Below are positions 58,262 to 64,000 of a DNA stretch of 64,000 nucleotides, piece after piece (the first letter of the stretch is position 1; each line of letters begins with the position of its first letter). Position numbers and translations under genes: made by a program. Below the pieces are notes generated by a model. That model saw nothing but the letters and a program-made list of their open reading frames with translations, ran no database searches and was not told the origin of the DNA. The DNA is from Chamaecrista fasciculata (lineage: Eukaryota; Streptophyta; Magnoliopsida; Fabales; Fabaceae). The stretch lies in contig QANZ01005809.1 in assembly GCA_003254925.1 (NCBI GenBank), positions 246,974 to 310,973 of the forward strand, in the 5' to 3' direction.

Positions 58262-58944
58262 GGGTAAATTACATGGCACCATGTGGTTTGGCCATATTAC
58301 AATTTGGTACCTTGTGGTTTGAAAAGTGGCATTCTGGTACCTTGTGGTATTTTTTGTTAACACTTTGGTACTCTGATCTTTAATTCTGGGAGAAAATTAA
58401 CGGAAATTGAAATTTTTGAGGCTGTTATAATTTTAACCATAACAAGTTTTGCAAAAATTATATATTAACCCCTCAATGTTTTTGGAAAATTACAAACAGG
58501 TCCTTGAATACATATTATCTAGAGACTAAAATGAAAACTATAAAAAAATTTAGGGTCAAAGCATAATATTTGGAAAATATAGGACAGAAGATAGAATTAC
58601 AAAACAGTCCCAATTCTGGAAAAATTGTGCAATCTAGTCCTATTAAGATCTAAAATTTTGTGTTTTTGAGGATTATTTTGAAGATATTTAAATATTTATG
58701 GGCGCTTTAGTAATTTCAACCTCTTTTTCTTGCATTAAAATTGCCTTTTATCCCCTAAAAATGGTTCAAATTACAAAATAGCTCCAAAAATACCAATTTC
58801 TATTAATTTTGTAACGGTATTAAAGCTTAGGGTACCAAAGTGTTAACGGAGAATACCACAAGGTACCAAAATGTCACTTTTTAAATCATAGTGTACCAAA
58901 GTGAAATATGACAAAACTAGAGGATATCAAACTGTAATTTACCC
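58262..58944. mobile_element. Palindromic element (GGGTAAATTACA family) in the promoter of gene 4
   Basis: Ends GGGTAAATTACATGGCACC and, in reverse complement, GGGTAAATTACAGTTTGAT. A 9-bp TSD with one mismatch lies at AATAATTTA (58253-58261) and AATAATTTC (58945-58953). The arms carry TTTGGTACCTTGTGG-type units. The core (58430-58590) resembles the core of the hAT-type element at 41440-41966. It ends 52 bp upstream of the gene 4 start codon. Confidence 0.85.
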
Positions 58945-58996
58945 AATAATTTCTGATGATTCCTTCACTATTTATTACTGTTTCATAATTCGGAAG

Positions 58997-60428
58997 ATGG
59001 GAAAAATAAGGAAGGTGATGGAAGAATTGAAGGCAGGAATTGCGATGGTGGTGGTTCAAGTGGTAAATGCTGCAACTGCCATATTATACAAATTAGTGAT
59101 ACAAGATGGGATGAACTTGATTATACTTGTCGCCTACCGTTTTATTTTTGCTTCTGCTTTCCTCTTCCCTCTTGCTTTCTTCCTTGAAAGGTATTTTGTT
59201 TTCTTCTCTTCGTTTAATCGAACTCTTTCTAATTTATGTTGTCTTTCATTTTTTAAATTTAGAGTAAATTACATTTTGATACCTTATTTTATGGACCTAT
59301 TTTACTTTTATACCATATTCTTTCAAAAGTGACACTTTAGTACCTTATTCTTTGCATTGTTGACATTTTGGTATCATATTCTTTCAAAGTGACATTTTGG
59401 TACCCTAAAAAAAATAGAACAGGGTAACAAATCGTGAAAGAATATGGTACAAAAGTGAAATTGGTCCATAAAACAGGGTACCAAAATGTCACTTGTGAAA
59501 GAACATGGTATCAAAATGTTAACAGTGCAAAGAACAGGGCACCAAAGTGTCACTTTTGAAAGAATATGATACTAAAGTGAAATTGATTCATAAATCAGGA
59601 TACTAAAATGTAATTTACCCTTTAATTTAAGATATGTCTCATGTACTTCTAAATTTTTTTTGTTATCAATTGTCTCAAACTTTTACATTTGACTCAATTA
59701 TATTTCAAGACCTCATGTTTTTTAAATCAGTTACAAAAAATATTGACATCAACATTTTTAAAGTACAATTGATTCAATTAAGATATGAATTTTTTTGGGT
59801 GCAATGGTCAAGAATGTGAAAGTTTTTGGTTTGGGATACAATTAACAAAAAAAAAAGTCATGCAACGTGTCAACGTTTTACGTTCATGATTTAGACATTG
59901 TTAAACCTTAAAATACAATTGAATCAAACGTATAAATTTGAGATACAATTAATCACAAAAAATAAAAATAAAAAATACATCTGTAACTACCTCTACAATT
60001 TGGGAGTAATTGTAATAATTTTACCTTTGTTTTTTATAATATGTATTTCTTTCAAGAAAAATTAACTATCATTACTCTCATTTAAAAAAAATTATTAATA
60101 TCAGAAATTTAAATCAGTTTAACCTTCAATAGATTCTTTGCTAAAACATATCACAGGAATCTTTCGGAAAACAGTTTGAAAAAGTTATGCATATCAATTT
60201 CATACCCCCAAGATTTTATAATTTTTAGATATTTAACTCTCATTTACAAATACTCAAGTTACATATCATATACCAATTTACATATTGAAAATATGACCAT
60301 ATATCCATGCTTGTATGTTGTAACAGAAAGAGCAAGCCACAAATCACAGGGAGCATACTGATCCAAGCATTTCTCTGTGGATTATTTGGGTAATTATTAA
60401 GTCATCTATCTATTCAATATTCTTCATG

Positions 60429-60469
<41 letters not shown>

Positions 60470-63244
60470 CTCTGCCTACTTTCTTACAATTTCATTATTT
60501 CCAACCTCTCTTATATTTTAATCTTAGCCTTTCTGTAAACTACAGATATTGGGTTTATTTTCATGAGTTATCTATTTTATTTATTGGGTAAATTACACTT
60601 TGGTATCATGTTCTTTCAAAAGTGACATTTTGATACCATGTTCTTTATACCGTTAACATTTTAGTACCATGTTTTTCAAAAGTGACATTTTAGTACCTTG
60701 CTCTTTGCATCGTTAATACTTTGATACCCTAAAAAAGATAGAACATAGTACCAAAATGAAATCGGTCTATGGAACATGGTATCAAAAAGAACAAGGTACT
60801 AAAGTGAAATTGATCTATAAAACCAGCAATGTACTAAAATGTAATTTACTGGCTATTATAATTTGAAAATCTAAATCTGAATTCTCACCCCACTGATTTT
60901 CACTATTAACTTTTGATATGAAAAATTTCCCAAAAACCATAAAAAATTAAAATTATTATGGTATGTTGTGGTGTAGGGGATCGTTTCAAGAAATTATGTA
61001 TGTGGAAGCAATAGCATTAACATCTGCAACATACGCTACGGCCATATGCAACCTTATTCCTGGTGTTACCTTCATCTTAGCCGTCTGTTTTGGGTAGGCC
61101 CCACTCTAATTTAATCTAAACCGTACATAAGAGGAAAGTGGATCCTCTCCTTTTAATTCCCTCTCCCTTTCTCTTCCTTTCAATCTAACCCATTAAAATT
61201 CTATCCAATAACTCACACATGAAAACTATGTTTCCTTCAATTTTTGATGATTAAATTATTTAGTAGATATTAAATAAATTTGAAATTTAATTGAAAATTG
61301 ATGTAAATTAAAGGATTAATAGATTAATTTAATAAAAAAAATAACACCAGTGGAATGTTTCCTCTCTATTACAACATGTAAGGATATATATTTATATACA
61401 AGGCAAAAGACCACTTCGTGTCCCTAACGTTTGGGTCAATTTCAGTTATGCCCCCAACGTTTGTTTTGTGTCAATTATGTCCTCAACGTTTCACATTGTT
61501 CTCAATTATACCCTGACCTCAATTTTTTTTGGGCCAAAGTCCTATTTTGGTCCCTCACGTCTCGACGAATTTTACAGTGAAATACACGGCGACTCTGACG
61601 ACTACTAAAACTCCTAATCTAAGGTTTTTTGACCTCATGACTTCAATGACAGCCTCCATATTGCGAAAAAATGATTGGCAAGCCGCCGAAAAATTTATAC
61701 AATCGTCGCAAAATGCAGGCCGCCATTGAACTCAAGAGGTCAAAAAACTTTAGATTAGGAGTTTTTGTAGTTGACGGGGCCGGAGCCGCCGTGTATCTTG
61801 TCGGAGACTTAAAGGACCAAAACGAAATTTGAGGGACCCAAATAGGACTTTGGCCCAAAAAAAATGATGTTAGAGTATAATTGACAACAATGTGAAATGT
61901 TGGGGGCATAATTGACACAAAACAAATGTTGGAGGCATAACTGAAACTGAGCCCAAATATTAGGGACACCAAATAAGTGATGAAATTGGACATTTAACTT
62001 TGGAGAAGTTTTTCATTAAGAAAAAAAACTTTGGAAGACTTAAATTTCATATAGGCTATTAAATAGAGTTTTAATGATTTAAATTTGGAATGAAAGACAG
62101 AGAAATGGAGAGGGGGTTAAAGGGGGAAGATCCACCCTCACATAGAAGACACAATTGCATCAAAATATCAATCTATAGTTGTTTTTTTTTATATACCTTA
62201 ATAATATATTTACATTCTTTCTAATACTATTCAAAATAAAATAGAAAAAAAATGAACAATAAGTTAGTCAATGATACAAATTGTTGTATACAATAAGTAA
62301 TGTGAGGTAATATTAATCATTATTCATTTGACCCATTGATATTGAACAATAGATTTATAATTTGCTAAAAATATAAATTATATATTTTAAAGAAATTCTA
62401 GGTTTTTTTTCAAAAGAAATATAAAATTATAAAAATTTCTATTAAAAATAATATGTGACAATGGACAATTATATAATTATAATAGCTAGTTATTAGTTAC
62501 TATAATCATGAGGCCTAGAATTATTTGTGGTATTTTCTTGGGTTGTCCTTAAGCATCATATGGAGAATTTGATTTTTGAGATGATGTGTATGCAACACAT
62601 TTCGCACCCTGCCTTCTTTTTCCCATCCCTTTCTTTAGGTGTATACACAGATCAAATAAAATGAATCAATGTATGTCTCATTTCACATCTCTAACCCTAA
62701 TTTACTTTAACTTGTCAGATTGGAAAGTTTGAACATAGGAAAATGGACAGGAAAGGCTAAGGTATTTGGCACTTTATTAGGGATTGGTGGTGCCATGATC
62801 CTTACCTTTTATAAGGGCAAAGAGATCCATATCTGGTCAACGCATTTCAGTTTGACCAGACACGTGGCACCGCACCAGCTCTCCTCTAATCAATTCTTGG
62901 GCTGTGCTTTGGCTTTTGGCACTTGTGTCTCCTATTCCCTATGGTTGATCATTCAGGTTTAATCTTTATAGTTTATATAGTTAATAGTTAATTTGCTTGA
63001 AAAATTTAATAACTTAATATTCAATTCTATGGATTTTAATTAATTAAATTAATTTGTGCTATAATATGTAATTATATATTTATAGACAAGGATGAGTGAG
63101 AAGTTTGGTTGGCATTATACAAGTGCAGCTTTGATGGCAGTAATGGCTTCTATTCAGTCTGCCATATTTGCACTCTTCACCCAAACACATTGGAACAAAT
63201 GGTACCTTGGTTTCAACATCAAGCTTCTCACTGTGCTCTCTGCG
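58997..63244 (+). CDS. WAT1-related (MtN21/EamA-type) transporter, 3' end outside window
   Basis: Five exons are visible: 58997-59190, 60327-60389, 60977-61093, 62719-62956, 63086-63244. Phase is consistent (257 codons); a donor GTATAC follows exon 5 and later exons lie beyond the window. The family has about 350-390 aa and 10 membrane helices. Visible helices include GIAMVVVQVVNAATAILYKL, LIILVAYRFIFASAFLFPLA, ILIQAFLCGLFG, ATAICNLIPGVTFILAVCFG, GTLLGIGGAMILTFYKG and ALMAVMASIQSAIFALFTQT. The GGAMILTFYKG and NLIPGVTF blocks are diagnostic of plant WAT1 proteins, some of which move auxin or amino acids; the substrate here is unknown. An alternative ATG is at 59018. Introns are packed with palindromic elements. 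Confidence 0.92.
59262..59620. mobile_element. Palindromic element in intron 1 of gene 4
   Basis: Ends GAGTAAATTACATTTTGATA and, in reverse complement, GGGTAAATTACATTTTAGTA. An imperfect TSD TTAAATTTA/TTTAATTTA flanks it. The arms contain CAAAAGTGACA and ACCTTATTCTTT units that pair across the centre. Confidence 0.78.
60432..60466. repeat. (AT)n microsatellite
   Basis: About 35 bases of alternating AT in intron 2 of gene 4. Confidence 0.9.
60586..60853. mobile_element. Third GGGTAAATTACA-type palindromic element, intron 2 of gene 4
   Basis: Left GGGTAAATTACACTTTGGTA and right, in reverse complement, AGTAAATTACATTTTAGTAC; the arms share TTCTTTCAAAAGTGACATTT units. Boundaries are approximate. 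Confidence 0.7.
61398..61980. mobile_element. Long palindromic element in intron 3 of gene 4
   Basis: The left arm has GTGTCCCTAACGTTTGGG, TTTTGTGTCAATTATG and GGGCCAAAGTCCTATTTTGG. The right arm has the inverse (ACCCAAATAGGACTTTGGCCC, CATAATTGACACAAAAC, ATATTAGGGACACC). The loop contains TTTTTTGACCTC and its inverse GAGGTCAAAAAAC. Nearly the whole 580 bp could fold as one hairpin. No coding function; minus-strand open frames here are an effect of the repeat. Confidence 0.82.
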
Positions 63245-63301
63245 GTATACATCATTTTCCCTCCATTAATATAATATATATACACTGTAACACTGTTAAA
63301 T

Positions 63302-63940
63302 CATTTTAGTTTTGCTCAAATTCTCATTTTGGTCCCTAACGTTTGCCCTCAATTCTACTTTGGTCCCTAACATTAATGTTTTCCGAGTTTGAATGTAACG
63401 GAATCGGAGATATGAGTTAGTCTTGACGAGTTCTTTCTCTGTCCAATTGGAACCATTGACAAACGAGGTTAAATAGTATTCTGAAAATGAGTTTGGTTAA
63501 AATATCAATATCAACTTTATCGGAATACTATTTGATCTTGTTTGTTAGAGGATCCAACTAGATTGAGAAATGACTTATCAAGAGTAATTTATAACTCCAA
63601 TTTTATCTTATTCAAACTTGAAATAAGAGAGACATATATGACCAACTTCATGAAATAAGAGGTTCACTTTCAAGCTTGATTCGACTTGATTTGATCTCAT
63701 TAATTTGTCGACCACCTCAATTGGTTAAATATAGAATTCATCAAATATAACTTATATATATATAGCTCCAGTTTCATTGCATTCGGACTTGAAACGAGAG
63801 AAATATAACCACATTCAATAGTTAAGAACCAAAACAAAACTTTTTCAAAAATATTAATAATCAAAGCAGAGCAAAAAAAATATTAGGGACGAAAAGAGAA
63901 TTTAGAGTAAACATTAAGGACTAAAATGAGATTTTGGCCT
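63302..63940. repeat. Palindrome-family repeat related to 3485-3880
   Basis: Left TTCTCATTTTGGTCCCTAAC and right, in reverse complement, ATCTCATTTTAGTCCTTAAT. It shares TTCAAACTTGAAATAAGAGAG and GACTTGAAACGAGA with the copy near the left end of the window. It lies in the intron after exon 5 of gene 4. Confidence 0.72.
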
Positions 63941-63962
63941 TTCATTTTTTAATAATTTTAAG

Positions 63963-64000
63963 GCTAAAGTGCACTTTTGGTCCCATAACTTTGGCAAAGG
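63963..64000. mobile_element. Start of another palindromic MULE-type MITE, cut by the window edge
   Basis: GGCTAAAGTGCACTTTTGG followed by TCCCATAACTTTGGCAAAGG, identical in these bases to the left end of the element at 2307. Only the first 38 bp are in the window. Confidence 0.85.

Noticed and set aside
1..64000. CRISPR arrays, bacterial operons or phage genes
   Set aside because: The sequence is plant nuclear DNA; no regular spacer-repeat array or prokaryotic gene was seen.

Overview
The window is nuclear DNA of a flowering plant, most likely a eudicot. The evidence is AT-rich intergenic sequence, GT-AG introns, plant-only gene families, and plant Ty3-gypsy, Ty1-copia, MULE, hAT, Stowaway-like and SINE elements. 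I cannot name the species. There are two assembly flaws: scattered single Ns and a 954-bp N gap at 47966-48919.

Layout. Positions 711-3345 hold a Mutator-like element (MULE) with an imperfect 10-bp target-site duplication (TSD) and a smaller palindromic element nested in it. Another copy of the small element (3891-4244) sits just upstream of gene 1. Gene 1 (4644-14118, +, 24 coding exons) encodes the COPI coatomer beta-prime subunit. Positions 14494-22345 are gene-poor and carry an approximately 3-kb block present twice in direct orientation; each copy includes an antisense relic of an LTR. Positions 23255-41209 are one large Tat-type Ty3-gypsy retrotransposon with a 5-bp TSD (ACATT). It interrupts an older palindromic element. 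Its integrase is itself interrupted by a Ty1-copia element (29074-36953) whose 3' end is a head-to-head LTR inversion. The gypsy carries a long antisense extra ORF between pol and the 3' LTR.

Positions 41440-41966 are a small hAT-type element. Gene 2 (CDS 45432-46814, +) encodes a NUP50-type nucleoporin with a RanBP1 domain; its 2.76-kb 5'-UTR intron contains a Stowaway-like MITE. Positions 47590-51434 are a hAT-type element with a BED-finger hAT transposase gene (minus strand) nested in it and broken by the gap. Gene 3 (53120-57607, +, 5 coding exons) encodes a Golgi-type GT4 glycosyltransferase-like protein with an Au-like SINE in intron 1. Gene 4 (58997 onward, +, running off the right edge) encodes a WAT1/MtN21 EamA-type transporter. 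It has palindromic elements in its promoter and introns.

The host genes do not form a pathway. Their order (coatomer beta-prime, NUP50, GT4 glycosyltransferase) is, from memory, the same as in two Arabidopsis regions (around At3g15940-At3g15980 and At1g52360-At1g52420), so this is an ancestral gene block inflated by transposons. I found no previously unknown biological system that I can defend. The most interesting points are the antisense, apparently spliced ORF of the gypsy element, the inverted copia LTR junction with loss of flanking integrase sequence, the 62-bp repeat at the assembly gap that looks like an empty-site allele, and a core sequence shared by two repeat families with unrelated termini.
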